DNA of 64,000 nucleotides, taken from the NCBI GenBank assembly GCA_016873895.1, contig VGVV01000001.1:144776-208775 (forward strand). The letters run 5' to 3'. Shown here one piece after another: positions 44,019 to 54,637 of the stretch. The stretch is from Ignavibacteria bacterium. GTDB taxonomy: Bacteria; Bacteroidota; Ignavibacteria; Kapaibacteriales; Kapaibacteriaceae. Positions within the stretch are counted from its first letter, which is position 1. The number at the start of each line of letters is the position of its first letter. Under the pieces are notes generated by a model, which saw nothing but the letters and a program-made list of their open reading frames with translations, was not told where the DNA came from and searched no databases. The position numbers and the translations under genes are program-made.

Positions 44019-45095
44019 TCAGTTAAACTTCAGAGCTACGCTAACACGATTAATCATGCCAAGTGTTTGGGATGGATTTACAGAATAGTCGATTTGACCA
44101 TCAAAGTCCGATCCAACATACTTGATACCGATACCGCCTGCAACACCGAACTGGTCAGATCCAAAACGGTAGCCACCACGGATACTGAGAAGTTCCTTCC
44201 ATGTGTATTCGGCTCCAACGGCAAACTGCTCTGGAACATCTGAAAATGTTTCAAAGTCAACCGCTGTCACGAGCGAATGCTGCTGAACACCATCAGCATC
44301 AACCTCTGGTTCCCAGATAGCCCCTTTACAGAGATCTGTTCCAAGACCAGCACGGAAAGACAATGGCATGTCGAATGGGGCTGTGATGAGCTGCATATCA
44401 ACAGGCTGTGTCTTGATACCGCCAACTGGATTATTAGCGCGGTTCAGATCAGAGCCCTCAAACGATTGCTGTGTGCCTAACGAGTTGATGCTAAAGCCTA
44501 ACACGATGCCCTTGTAGCCTGTGTTGTATCGCGTACCAATATCAAACACAAAGCCGCCTGCAGAAACGTTTGTGAAGGCCTGCTGGATATACTTTGCTGT
44601 AACACCAAATGAGAATTGCTCCGTTAGGCTACCAGCAAAGGTTAACCCTAGTGCAACATCGCTAACATTGTAAATACCACCTGTACCGTCTTGCTGATCC
44701 ATGGTTGTGATTTTGATATCACCACTCGAAAGATTCGTAAAGCTCGCTGCAAGACGATACTTTTCTCCGACTGGAATAACAGCACTAACAAAGTTGTGCG
44801 CCATACCAGCAAACCAGAACGTCTGGCTGAAGTCTGCTGCATATCCCTTCACGTTTGCCAGGCCTGCAGGATTCCAGAAGATCGATGTTACGTCGTTTGC
44901 TACTGCCGAGTGCGCTCCCGCCATACCAGTACCGCGTGCGCCGACACCGATTTTGAGAAACTGTCCGCCAGACAGACCAACCTTGGTAAAGTCTGAAGCT
45001 GCAACAGTTGTCTGCGTTGTCTGAGCATGCAACGCTCCTGAGATGAAACAGAGAGCTGCTGTAGCGAGGGATAGGTTACGATAGAAGTTTTTCAT
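44019..45095 (-). CDS. PorV/PorQ-family outer-membrane barrel protein
   Basis: 358-residue protein with signal peptide (MKNFYRNLSLATAALCFISG, cleavage after LHAQ). The mature protein has the PorV/UPF0164 layout: FLKIGVGARGTGMAGAHSAV near the N-terminus, then NDVTSIFWNPAGLANVKG (the WNPAG signature at about 73-77) and beta strands to a final LKFN. PorV shuttles cargo from the T9SS translocon to the attachment complex; PorQ and related paralogues share the fold. The ATG at 45095 is chosen because AAGGAG lies 7 bases upstream, embedded in the stop of the previous gene. Co-transcription with a T9SS cargo, a TonB receptor and a large secreted protein supports a secretion role. Confidence 0.82.
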   Translation of the reverse strand: MKNFYRNLSLATAALCFISGALHAQTTQTTVAASDFTKVGLSGGQFLKIGVGARGTGMAGAHSAVANDVTSIFWNPAGLANVKGYAADFSQTFWFAGMAHNFVSAVIPVGEKYRLAASFTNLSSGDIKITTMDQQDGTGGIYNVSDVALGLTFAGSLTEQFSFGVTAKYIQQAFTNVSAGGFVFDIGTRYNTGYKGIVLGFSINSLGTQQSFEGSDLNRANNPVGGIKTQPVDMQLITAPFDMPLSFRAGLGTDLCKGAIWEPEVDADGVQQHSLVTAVDFETFSDVPEQFAVGAEYTWKELLSIRGGYRFGSDQFGVAGGIGIKYVGSDFDGQIDYSVNPSQTLGMINRVSVALKFN

Positions 45096-45105
45096 TGTGC
45101 TCTCC

Positions 45106-48100
45106 TTATTCTCCCTCACCAACAAAACGTGCCGGACCTGTCACTACCGAGAACTTGCGGATCACACTAGCACCACCAGCCTCGATCTTTGCAACAAACA
45201 TCTGGCTTGCTGCTCTACGCTTTGACTGCGAACTACGTGTGAGAAGATCCCAAACATCCGCGGCAATCTCAGACCGCTTAATTGACTGCAGATTCGAGCC
45301 ATCGGCATTAAGCTCATTGTGCTCAATCACACGCACGAGTTCGCTGCTTGCTGTGTAGATCGAAATCTTGCACTGACGTGGAAGGCGTGTGAAGTAAATC
45401 TTGCCCTCAAACGGTGTGTTCATGCCCTCATGGCTTACATAGTATGGGTTTGGAGCTACCTGAATCTGCTCAAGCTGTTCATCAGTATAGGACTTCCCTT
45501 CTGCACCCGGATCATACTGTGCAACGTCGATGTAGGCCTTTGCATTATCAAATGGAAATCCGAAAGCACCGCCAGTTGTACGAAGAATAACCTTGTCTCC
45601 AGGCTGGAAGTCACCTGTAGGATACGCTGAAGGTGGGTTAGCCGAAGTTGGTGCGGTGCCTGTAATCGTTACGCTGGAAGTACGGCGATTACGCAACGAT
45701 GGGTCGATCACAAACTGTGTACCAGCGATTGTGATCACGTGACAGAAATCTAGCGTGTCCTTACCCGTTGTTGAGATGTTGCGTGACTTGTAGTAACGCA
45801 ACTGCTTACCAAGCGGACGGCCAGTATTTGTCTCTGCTGCATAGAAGCGAAGACGAGCGGCACTCCACTCACCATTGCGCGAATTACGCCATCCGTACGA
45901 AGCACTCGCAAAGTTGCCTGGGATCACAGGCTCTGGGTTCGGGAAGTTCCGTTGCTGTGCAGCAGGGATCTTGCTGAAGTCGAGCTCTTGAGGTGTAAGG
46001 TTAAAGTCGTAGGCAACACGGACTGAATCAATAGTGCCATCGATTTTTGGGTCTGCACGGTTGAAGGCCTGAACGTTGCGGATATCATACGTCAGGTACT
46101 CTACGTCCTGGAAGGTCATCGTAGAGTCCTTACCAGCATCATCTGTGTTGTTCAGCGCAAACTTTGTCGTAAGCGTTTCTCTTCCGCCAGCCTTGAACGT
46201 TACTTCATAAATACCGGGGCCATTGTTGTAGCTATTAGGCCATGATGCTCGTGGTACAAAGCCAGGATACGGCAACTCGATATAGCCCTGTGGCAGGTTA
46301 AGCTCACTTGTTTGATTGTACAACCCAGTAAAGCCAGGAGCTACCGATACGTTTTGCGGACCAGAGACAACGTATGCTGTGTCTCCGCGATATGCACCAC
46401 CGTATTGCTCAATAGCGTAGTCGAACGATAGGCCGATAGTACCATACGCATACTGGTCGCCGCGGAAGCATACCGCGTTCGATGTGTATGAACCAGAACG
46501 TGCGATACGCTCGCGTGATCCATCGAGACCAAATGTAACCGTATCTACACGCAAGATTGAACCATCCTGCGCCCAAATCGTGTCGATGTTATTCGTGTCA
46601 ACATATGTCTTCGCATGCTCCGTGAAGTATCCCAATGGGGCAGCTTCTGACGGATCAGACGGACACAGAACCGGCGGCAGGAAGCTGCTCCATTGAGCAA
46701 TCTGTTGTTTAGTCTCCACATCACGCAGAGTAAACACCGTGCCGTATAATCCAACGAGGTCGTTCTCATTGTTCTTATGCGGCCAACCAGCCCAAAGTCG
46801 GTTGAAGTTGAGCTCCAATTTGCGCCCGGAGAACAACTGATTGAAACGCTGTTCATCATTTACGAGCAGACGAATGTTGTAGATACCACCCAAACGAGCA
46901 AGGTTATCTGCATCTGGTGTAAGCTGGAACTGTACTTCGTTTCCAGGACGCGCACCTTTCGGCTGAGCAGTTACTGTATTGAATGGTCCACGATCGTTGA
47001 GCTTAATAGGAAGGGCATTTGAGTAATCACCTTCGTCATAAGCACGAACTGCATAGTAATAATCAACGTTGTTGATCAACTTTTCAGAACGCTCTGGATT
47101 GGAGAAATACTCAACCGTACCATTGCGATTGTCGTCGCCAAGATCAAGGAACACACGACCATTTGTAATGCGGCGAATATGGCCGGCGATGAGCACCCTA
47201 CGTGTTTCGTTTAGCTCTTGGAATGGACGCAGTCTGTTCGCACCATTATCATCCTTGTCAGGGAATAGGAATGGCTCAAGGCGAACCTTCCGATCAAGAA
47301 TGAGTTTAACGAGCGAGTCGGCTGCACGTGTAGCCGGGATGCTGTCGAGACGACCGTTCGCCAGACGCTTTACTTCTGGAAGCCCTTCTGTTACAGATGA
47401 GAAGTATGCGTGGCGACTCGAATCAAGCTTGTCAAAGTTCGGATAGCCCCCTGTTGCACCCGTAGTGCGCAGTGTGCTATCTGCATTGAGTCTCAGCGCA
47501 TATCCTGTTGGGCGCTTGAGAAGAAGCTGACTGTAATATGAACCCCATGGCTCAGCAAAGTTCAGATCACGAGCAACCATGAACTTGCGCTGACCCGGCT
47601 TGATAACATCTGCGATCGTAAAGCGATCGATGCGTGAGCCCGATCCACCTACAGAAGCCACAGCATCACCAAACTGAAGGAACGGTGATGGCACCGCATA
47701 CTGCGCAATCTGCTTCCATCCGAGAGGTCCACGACGTGCGTTTTCGCGCAAGTCTGTGTCGAATGTATCAAGGTCGTTGCGGCGCGCACGATAGATGCGA
47801 TATCCCATGAAGTCAAGACCTTGCTCAAGCGTATCTACAGACAGCTCAGCTGTTGAGTCCCATTGGATAGCGATGGCATTATTCAAGCCAAGCCAACCAC
47901 GGTTTGGTACAGCAGGGAATGTGCTATTGCCAGTACCCTTGATGATTGACTCGAATGGGGCTCGTGGAGCAACGAAGTTATTGTTATAAACAAACTGAGC
48001 GAACTTCACTTTGCGGATAAGCTCTGCCATATCTTCGACTGTACCGGTTGCATCGCTGCCACTTGCAGTGGCTGCCAGAATGATACCAACAACAATACGT

Positions 48101-49359
48101 GCCGAATCTCCGGGTCGCATGTGGAACGGGCCTGTAGCCATCATGAGGCGGCGGTCTCCAGGGCCTAGGTCGCCGTCTTTACGCTGACTGGAAATAAAGT
48201 TGTAGCGGTCTTCATTTTGGAGTGGGTCTTCCGTGATGGGCCAGTTGCGCATTGTCTGCAAGCCAAGCTGCTCTGTTACTGGGAACTGACGGCGGTCCTT
48301 GCGTAGGAATTTATCAGCGTCCACTGCAGGTGATTCAAGGAAGTTAAAGCCAAGGTATCCAAACCCTTGACCGGCTTCGCCACGGTCGCCATTCGTCCAC
48401 TGAACTGCAAGGTTCAGCGTATCGATTTCACTGAAGTACCGTGCTCGGTCATTGGCAGCACCTGGACCTGAGTTTGTCTCAAGCGCGATATCAACGTCTT
48501 GAACTGCAGCCATCCAGCAATCATACAGTGTGTCCTTGTACTTCTCTGGGTGGATAAACATGTACTTCAAGAACAGAATGTCTGCGTAGTCTCCAAAGCC
48601 CCATGAATAAATCATCTGCTCGATCTGCATTCCGAGAGGGAATCCCTCTGCGGTGCGGGCAGCGATACCACCTTCGTAGCGCGACAAGTCTGTATCCTTG
48701 TACACGCAGAAAATGTCTTCGCCCGATACGAATGCTGGCGCATCTTTTTCGTTGATCTTCTTGCGCAAATCAAGATTATCCTGATACAACCCGTAATAGT
48801 TGTTCTTGCGAAGCGTATCACCTTGCGATGTGTCCCAGATTGGCCATACTGGATTGCCTGGTTCGAGCTTGTCGAGACCTGTGGCCTCATCATAATCTGT
48901 TGAGAAGTACAGACGGTACTTCTTTACAGCATCAGCACTCGTGTTTACGCGCGGACCATCCTCAATACTGCCCGGTGCCATCCATGAGCGGCCCGTATAC
49001 GGGTTGTATGTGAGCATAACGCGCTTACGCAACGTATCAGATCCTGGTGGAAGCTTCCTTGCTCCGAACCATGCGCCACCAGCGAAAATGTACTGGTTTC
49101 CGCGGCCTCTAGGCCAGAAGGTGCCGCCACGTCCTTGGGAAATGTTAAAGCCAAAGACACCATAGTTTGTTACTTGGAAATTCACTTTTGACTTGGAATT
49201 CCCCTGCTGGTCAAAGACACCAGTGGGTGTGCGTTGAATATCTTCAGACGCCTCTTCACCCTTGCGGCTCTTTCCATTCTTGTTGATATCGGCAGTTGAT
49301 GGAACCGTTGCAAATGCAAGGACCACGAGAAGTGCCCTAAGCAACCAATGACGCTTCAT
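45106..49359 (-). CDS. Large secreted multidomain protein with C-terminal T9SS-like sorting region
   Basis: 1417-residue exported protein. The ATG at 49359, with AGGAG 6 bases upstream, begins a signal peptide (MKRHWLLRALLVVLAFATVP). There follows a conserved-looking aromatic-rich N-terminal module (NYGVFGFNISQGRGGTFWPR, FAGGAWFGARKLPPGSDTLR). Fibronectin-III-like segments lie near 505-560 and 785-800 (LDFMGYRIYRARRNDLDTFD, NNVDYYYAVRAYDEGDYSNA). The C-terminus has VAPNPYYVSHEGMNTPF, GKIYFTRLPRQCKISIYTAS and MFVAKIEAGGASVIRKFSVV, which resembles a T9SS sorting domain with a long insert. I recognise no enzyme motif. It likely decorates the surface as a structural or binding protein. Confidence 0.68.
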   Translation of the reverse strand: MKRHWLLRALLVVLAFATVPSTADINKNGKSRKGEEASEDIQRTPTGVFDQQGNSKSKVNFQVTNYGVFGFNISQGRGGTFWPRGRGNQYIFAGGAWFGARKLPPGSDTLRKRVMLTYNPYTGRSWMAPGSIEDGPRVNTSADAVKKYRLYFSTDYDEATGLDKLEPGNPVWPIWDTSQGDTLRKNNYYGLYQDNLDLRKKINEKDAPAFVSGEDIFCVYKDTDLSRYEGGIAARTAEGFPLGMQIEQMIYSWGFGDYADILFLKYMFIHPEKYKDTLYDCWMAAVQDVDIALETNSGPGAANDRARYFSEIDTLNLAVQWTNGDRGEAGQGFGYLGFNFLESPAVDADKFLRKDRRQFPVTEQLGLQTMRNWPITEDPLQNEDRYNFISSQRKDGDLGPGDRRLMMATGPFHMRPGDSARIVVGIILAATASGSDATGTVEDMAELIRKVKFAQFVYNNNFVAPRAPFESIIKGTGNSTFPAVPNRGWLGLNNAIAIQWDSTAELSVDTLEQGLDFMGYRIYRARRNDLDTFDTDLRENARRGPLGWKQIAQYAVPSPFLQFGDAVASVGGSGSRIDRFTIADVIKPGQRKFMVARDLNFAEPWGSYYSQLLLKRPTGYALRLNADSTLRTTGATGGYPNFDKLDSSRHAYFSSVTEGLPEVKRLANGRLDSIPATRAADSLVKLILDRKVRLEPFLFPDKDDNGANRLRPFQELNETRRVLIAGHIRRITNGRVFLDLGDDNRNGTVEYFSNPERSEKLINNVDYYYAVRAYDEGDYSNALPIKLNDRGPFNTVTAQPKGARPGNEVQFQLTPDADNLARLGGIYNIRLLVNDEQRFNQLFSGRKLELNFNRLWAGWPHKNNENDLVGLYGTVFTLRDVETKQQIAQWSSFLPPVLCPSDPSEAAPLGYFTEHAKTYVDTNNIDTIWAQDGSILRVDTVTFGLDGSRERIARSGSYTSNAVCFRGDQYAYGTIGLSFDYAIEQYGGAYRGDTAYVVSGPQNVSVAPGFTGLYNQTSELNLPQGYIELPYPGFVPRASWPNSYNNGPGIYEVTFKAGGRETLTTKFALNNTDDAGKDSTMTFQDVEYLTYDIRNVQAFNRADPKIDGTIDSVRVAYDFNLTPQELDFSKIPAAQQRNFPNPEPVIPGNFASASYGWRNSRNGEWSAARLRFYAAETNTGRPLGKQLRYYKSRNISTTGKDTLDFCHVITIAGTQFVIDPSLRNRRTSSVTITGTAPTSANPPSAYPTGDFQPGDKVILRTTGGAFGFPFDNAKAYIDVAQYDPGAEGKSYTDEQLEQIQVAPNPYYVSHEGMNTPFEGKIYFTRLPRQCKISIYTASSELVRVIEHNELNADGSNLQSIKRSEIAADVWDLLTRSSQSKRRAASQMFVAKIEAGGASVIRKFSVVTGPARFVGEGE

Positions 49360-49407
49360 AATTTCTCCTGAATTCATCGTAGGGTTCATCGTTGTTTCTC
49401 TCCTCTC

Positions 49408-52400
49408 TTAGAATCGGAATGAAACAGCGAAGAATACTGTGCGTGGAGTCTGATAGTTCGGGCGGCGATCCACCTGCACTTGTACATACTCCTGATAACC
49501 ACGGTAGGTTTCTTCCGGGGTTACACGACCATCGCGATTATAATCTACACGTGCCTGATACAGGCGCTGACCATAGCGATCGTACTGATTTGTTGCAATC
49601 GTGTTTTTGTTAACCGGGTCAGCATCCTTGTAGTAGGTAACAGCGCTGAAATCTGATCTCTGACGCTGCAAGCTGTTTCCGAAACCATCATAGTCCGGAT
49701 TGCGCGATGTTGTGTAGAACGACACTGGGTCTGTAAAGTTGAGGAGGTTATATACGTCAAGCGTAAGGTCAAGCGCTGTCTTACCCCCGAATACGCTCTC
49801 CAACGGAATCGTGCGTGTGATACGCATTTCGCTAAACCAGTTCGAAGGGAAACGCGCTGAGTTGAGCTGCCCTGCAATCTGACCGCGAATATTCACTGGT
49901 GTGTAAGGAGAACCGCTCTGCCAGAAACCAGAAAAGTTTACAGACAGATTCTCAAGGATTGGAATACCTGCGATTGTTGGTCCTTCACCCTCGCCCCATG
50001 TGAAACCAATCACTGCATTGATGCGGTGCGGCAGATCGTTGCTCAGCGGGAAGTCTGCAATCGGCAGCTGATACTGTCCCGTGGCTGGGTCAACCGGTGG
50101 CACCTGTGTAGCAGAGTTGGCATTTCCACGCACGTTCGCAATTGTGTAGTTGATGTTAAACTGCCAGTTGTCTGCAAGGCGCTTCATGAATGACATTTCG
50201 ATACCACGAGACGTTCCGTATGAAGCGAGATCATATTGGAACTTTGGACGTCCCTGAAACTCCGTGATACGGATGGAAGGCTGGTTGTATACGTCGTTGT
50301 AATAACCCGTTACAGACAACGCCAAGATGTCATTGAGCTGGTGGTTATACGCAACTTGGAACTGATTTGTTCGCTGTGGTGCGATGTTTGGATTACCGAA
50401 GAAATCCGTGAACTCTGCATCTGAGTAAACCCCATCATACAGGTACGTCCACGGTGCATTCTGGTAGTAGATTCCGTATGACAATTGGAAGTTCTGACGT
50501 CCATCTTCACTAACAGGGTATGTTACCGAAACACGTGGACCGAAATTCAGCTTTGAGTTAACGGCAGCCGAATCAGCGATATCTCCTATGTCGAAGTTTG
50601 CCGAGTTTGGATTCAAATAATCGAGGCGAAGACCCGCTGTAAGCACAAGCCCCTTCAGCATAATCTGATCTTGCACGAAGAATGCTGCTGTGCTTGGGTT
50701 ACGCGCATCGCGCGTACGTGCCGGATTCGTTACGTTCGGCTTTCCATAGGATTGCGCAAACTGATCGCCCTGCCATGGTGCACCATTGGAATACAACGCA
50801 AGATCGAATGTTCTGAACTCAAAACCACCCTTAATAGTGTGGCGCGTGTCTCCAAGCTCGAGTGTATGCGTGATGTTACCATCAAACTGGTAAAAGATTG
50901 AACTGCGGTATTCTACGCCTGCTGTATTACCATGGCTTAGGAAGTAGCCTAGCAGTCCGTATGGGTTGGCTGTTGACTGGTTATCGCCTGGGCCTTCGAA
51001 ATATCCCGTGATTGGATTACGTGTAGTTACATCCCAGTTGTTCACGTAACCGTCTGCTGTAACAGTACGGTAGCGAACAGCGTCGTACTCATCAAGGATT
51101 TGATTTGACCCGCGATTGTATCCTTCGCCAGCTTCAATGGTATCCATAGGAGCGTATAGATCGATACCAGTGAAGAGGCCTGGTGGCAAGAACTTACCTT
51201 CTTCATTAGCCTTGCGTTTTGCGATTTCCGTAACCTTACCGTTGTACGATCCGCGCAACTCATAGAACGTCGTGTTGCTCAATGAGTGGTTAACCTGAGC
51301 AAACCCATTTGTTGTGAATTCCTGCACGATAGGTTGCTTAGCGATGCGCTCGTCGGGCAACTCAATAAGCTGGCCTGCACTGTTGATGCGCTCGCCCTTT
51401 GTTGTGGCATAAAGCCAGCCTTGGCTACTGAGCTCGCCAGCAAGGAAGCCATACGAGCCCCCTACCAACAGCGCAAGGTTGTCGTCAAGCTGGAAACGCA
51501 TACGACCAGTAATGTTGCGAGCCCACGTACGGTTGTTCGGTAGCTGACCAAGATTGGTACCAATCGGGTCGAGAACCATCAAACCTGGATTACGGAACTG
51601 CTGGTAGGTGTTACGCACAGAGAGGAAGAACGTAGACTTGCCGAGTCCGAGCGGACCTCCAATTGCTACGTCTGCAACATCCTCGTGCGGTGCGCCAAGC
51701 TGGATGCCATTGCCTGCAGTACCATAGAGGAACGGCACATCTTTACGCCAACGGACCTGGCCATCATAACGGTCGAGCTTGCCTGTTTTAACAACAGTGT
51801 TCACGTTGCCAGCTACAGCATTGCCATACTCAGCAGTAAAGCCACCCGTTTGTACCTGGACTTCTTCAACAGCCAAGGGGCTTGGCATAGCAGCCGAGAT
51901 GGTAGAACCAACGTTACCAAGACCACCAGTAAACTGGTCCGTAACAGTCAGACCATCAACCATCACCTGAGTTTCGTTTGTACGGCCACCACGGATAACG
52001 AAGTTATTTCCAGATGCACGAACACCAGCCTGCAGCGATAGTGCCGATGCCAGGTTGTCGCGAGCAATCTTCGTGATTTCCTTACCCGATACCTGACGGT
52101 TGGTTCCTACGTCTGTTGAACGAACCATTTGTCGCTCAGCAGTAACGTCGAGTGCTCCGAGCGTTACACCTCCCTGGCTTAGCCGGAAGTCTGCCGAAAG
52201 CGTCTGGTCGGCGATGATCGTCAGTCGCTTGACAACCGTGTCATAGCCAACGGCTGTAACACGCACATCATAGGTGCCTGAGTTGATATTTACGATGGTG
52301 TATTTACCATCCGCTTTGGAGTAACCACCTCGGGTTGTACCAACAACCTTGATCGTTGCTCCAGCTACCGGAGCACCACTTTTGTCAGTGACTTTTCCGG

Positions 52401-52482
52401 CAAGAATTCCTGTAATACCGGCAATCGACATTGTTGTTGTCGAGGCCAGCAGGACGACTAGTAAGAGGTACCGACGTACCAT
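49408..52482 (-). CDS. TonB-dependent outer-membrane receptor
   Basis: 1024-residue receptor. A signal peptide (MVRRYLLLVVLLASTTTMSI) is followed by a carboxypeptidase-regulatory-like domain (GILAGKVTDKSGAPVAGATI, about 26-105). The plug (NLASALSLQAGVRASGNNFV, IRGGRTNETQVMVDGLTV, about 140-250) precedes a 22-stranded-type barrel ending in RTVFFAVSFRF with terminal phenylalanine. The N-terminal domain is typical of Bacteroidota receptors (SusC and relatives), but no SusD gene lies beside it. AGGAG 6 bases upstream supports the start. Substrate unknown. It lies between a T9SS cargo and the 1417-residue protein in one operon. Confidence 0.92.
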   Translation of the reverse strand: MVRRYLLLVVLLASTTTMSIAGITGILAGKVTDKSGAPVAGATIKVVGTTRGGYSKADGKYTIVNINSGTYDVRVTAVGYDTVVKRLTIIADQTLSADFRLSQGGVTLGALDVTAERQMVRSTDVGTNRQVSGKEITKIARDNLASALSLQAGVRASGNNFVIRGGRTNETQVMVDGLTVTDQFTGGLGNVGSTISAAMPSPLAVEEVQVQTGGFTAEYGNAVAGNVNTVVKTGKLDRYDGQVRWRKDVPFLYGTAGNGIQLGAPHEDVADVAIGGPLGLGKSTFFLSVRNTYQQFRNPGLMVLDPIGTNLGQLPNNRTWARNITGRMRFQLDDNLALLVGGSYGFLAGELSSQGWLYATTKGERINSAGQLIELPDERIAKQPIVQEFTTNGFAQVNHSLSNTTFYELRGSYNGKVTEIAKRKANEEGKFLPPGLFTGIDLYAPMDTIEAGEGYNRGSNQILDEYDAVRYRTVTADGYVNNWDVTTRNPITGYFEGPGDNQSTANPYGLLGYFLSHGNTAGVEYRSSIFYQFDGNITHTLELGDTRHTIKGGFEFRTFDLALYSNGAPWQGDQFAQSYGKPNVTNPARTRDARNPSTAAFFVQDQIMLKGLVLTAGLRLDYLNPNSANFDIGDIADSAAVNSKLNFGPRVSVTYPVSEDGRQNFQLSYGIYYQNAPWTYLYDGVYSDAEFTDFFGNPNIAPQRTNQFQVAYNHQLNDILALSVTGYYNDVYNQPSIRITEFQGRPKFQYDLASYGTSRGIEMSFMKRLADNWQFNINYTIANVRGNANSATQVPPVDPATGQYQLPIADFPLSNDLPHRINAVIGFTWGEGEGPTIAGIPILENLSVNFSGFWQSGSPYTPVNIRGQIAGQLNSARFPSNWFSEMRITRTIPLESVFGGKTALDLTLDVYNLLNFTDPVSFYTTSRNPDYDGFGNSLQRQRSDFSAVTYYKDADPVNKNTIATNQYDRYGQRLYQARVDYNRDGRVTPEETYRGYQEYVQVQVDRRPNYQTPRTVFFAVSFRF

Positions 52483-52525
52483 GTACAGCTCCTGTTAGGT
52501 CTAGATGTACTGTGAACTCAATTTT

Positions 52526-54526
52526 TTAACGAACTACGGACAGCGAATACACCGAGCGTGCACCCGCCTGCTCAATCACACAATGATACATCCCAGCGGC
52601 CAATGCCTGCGTTGGAACAGCAACTTCAAAAACACCCGAATCGTTCGGACTTACCGAAGACATTACTGTTTCACCAATAGATGTCATGATTGTAACCTTG
52701 ACCAATCCTTGAGCCTTGCTGGTAATGCGAACATTGGCAAGCTCGCGCGCAGGATTAGGCGCAATAACAACATCGGCTACAAGAGGCTCTGGATCTACAC
52801 TATTTACCACTGGAAGTTTTGTAGCATCAAGAGCATAGAACATCACCTTTGCAGCTTCTGCGTTTGTTTCAAGGTTCGTTACTCGATCGCCAGGTGTTGG
52901 GCTGGCTGAGTAGCCGATGTACAGTCTGCCATTTACGACGTCGTCGCAGAGTGAAGGATACTGGCAGTTCACACCGTCTGGGGTCATGTTGTACGGGGTA
53001 GACCAAATATTTACCCCGGCTGGCTTGTAGGTAACCCAAATGTGACCGTTCAGGGCGTTCACTTGCGCTAGTGTATCTGGCTCTGATTGCTGATTGCCCG
53101 CAGTTGTATCAGCAAGAATAGACTTTGTGTCACCATTCTTCCATGAACCATATGCGCAGTACAGATTGTTCTGGGCATCAATGCCCAACTGTGGCCAACG
53201 GCTCGCGGCATCAAAGAAACGGTTATTCATGATGTAGCCGTCGAGGCCTAGTTGCGCGCCAGCTGGCTGCCCCATGAAATAGATGAAATTGTCTGTTTCA
53301 TTGCGGTATGCAAGACCAGAGGTGCGAAGTGATTCGCGATCATTCATGATAAAGATGGTTCCAGAGCGAGCACCATTGGTGTCCTTACGGACGACATAAC
53401 CAGGTACGAGCCCCATTACATAGTGCGTATTGCCTTCACCGTCGATGATCACATCAACATGGCCATTTGGTGTTGGCATGGTATCTGTGCGCACTTCGAA
53501 GGTTCCCCATTCGTTGTTGGCACTATCGATATCCGTCCAACCTGGTGAGTATACCACGCGGGCCAGATCTGATGGCCACGTTGCGCCACCATCTGTAGAT
53601 GTACGTGAAAGCGTGCGCAGTGAGTTATCTGTGTACACCATCACAACTTTCTTACCGCGTGCTGTAATAGCATAGGTGTCTCCACCAAGGCCTACAGGCA
53701 TATTTCCTTCTGGGGCAGTGGAACCCGTGAACAGCGTTTCTTCCGACCATGAGAAACCACCGTCAGTTGAATGGCGATAGCCGATCTGATTGCTTGGTGC
53801 GGCATCGCTTCCAAGATTATTGTTGTAGATCAAGTGGGCATTGCCATCGCCATCAGCTGCAGCACGAGGCCACAGGCATGTTGATGACGCATCTGTTACC
53901 TCGGCATATTGCACTGGCTGGTCGCCCACGCCACCATTACCAAAGAAACGAATTGGCGGGTGAGAAGGCGTACCAATAGCCCCATCCTTGAACTGAATCA
54001 ATGATGGCCAACCAGAACGAGTGTCTTCTACCTTCTGCCAATCTTCAATGCCAAGTGCAGGAGCGTCTGGGTTGCTTACATCTAGGAATGTGTAGTGGGT
54101 ACCACGGGCATTACCAGCAAATCCAGGAATGCGCGATGTGAGATCGCGGGTTGAATCTTTGGACGTCATCCACACCAGCTGCACGTACTTGTCTGGTCCA
54201 TCTTGCGTGTAGGCAAGGCGATTTGCCATTGCACCATTGGTCTGGAAGTCATAGTAGGTAAAACCAACTTCTACGCCCGGCAGCTCTGCCTGAGTGGCAT
54301 CAACTACCTTTGGTGTGCGAACACGCAGAACTGATGGCGTAGATACAGCACGCGACTCTTCGCCATTTGTGCGAAGAAGCAACGGTGATACTGCATCATT
54401 GGTAAGGGGCTTTAAAGGGCTGTTGCCAACGGGGATCCTATCAGCAGTTCCGGCAGTGAGGCCGCATAGCCCCATTGTGGCAAACACAGACGCCACGGTA
54501 AAGAAGCGTGTACTTGAACGTTTCAT
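52526..54526 (-). CDS. Secreted Asp-box (sialidase-like) T9SS cargo
   Basis: 666-residue exported protein. GGGAG precedes the ATG at 54526, which begins a signal peptide (MKRSSTRFFTVASVFATMGL); an upstream in-frame start at 54601 lacks support. The body is a beta-propeller-like fold with Asp-box repeats (HSTDGGFSWSEE and TSTDGGATWPSD), as in sialidases and other BNR proteins, but catalytic sialidase residues were not identified. The last ~80 residues (VVIAPNPARELANVRITSKA to GMYHCVIEQAGARSVYSLSV) are a type A T9SS sorting domain. It leads the T9SS/TonB operon, 110 bases after the Yip1-like gene. Confidence 0.78.
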   Translation of the reverse strand: MKRSSTRFFTVASVFATMGLCGLTAGTADRIPVGNSPLKPLTNDAVSPLLLRTNGEESRAVSTPSVLRVRTPKVVDATQAELPGVEVGFTYYDFQTNGAMANRLAYTQDGPDKYVQLVWMTSKDSTRDLTSRIPGFAGNARGTHYTFLDVSNPDAPALGIEDWQKVEDTRSGWPSLIQFKDGAIGTPSHPPIRFFGNGGVGDQPVQYAEVTDASSTCLWPRAAADGDGNAHLIYNNNLGSDAAPSNQIGYRHSTDGGFSWSEETLFTGSTAPEGNMPVGLGGDTYAITARGKKVVMVYTDNSLRTLSRTSTDGGATWPSDLARVVYSPGWTDIDSANNEWGTFEVRTDTMPTPNGHVDVIIDGEGNTHYVMGLVPGYVVRKDTNGARSGTIFIMNDRESLRTSGLAYRNETDNFIYFMGQPAGAQLGLDGYIMNNRFFDAASRWPQLGIDAQNNLYCAYGSWKNGDTKSILADTTAGNQQSEPDTLAQVNALNGHIWVTYKPAGVNIWSTPYNMTPDGVNCQYPSLCDDVVNGRLYIGYSASPTPGDRVTNLETNAEAAKVMFYALDATKLPVVNSVDPEPLVADVVIAPNPARELANVRITSKAQGLVKVTIMTSIGETVMSSVSPNDSGVFEVAVPTQALAAGMYHCVIEQAGARSVYSLSVVR

Positions 54527-54637
54527 GGAGACTCCCTTGTAACTCGTCGGTTGATACGAAGTATAGTTCGGTTTTAGCCCTTCAATATACAACCAATTCA
54601 CAACCTTTTTCGGCGCAAGAATACTCGTGGAAAACTC

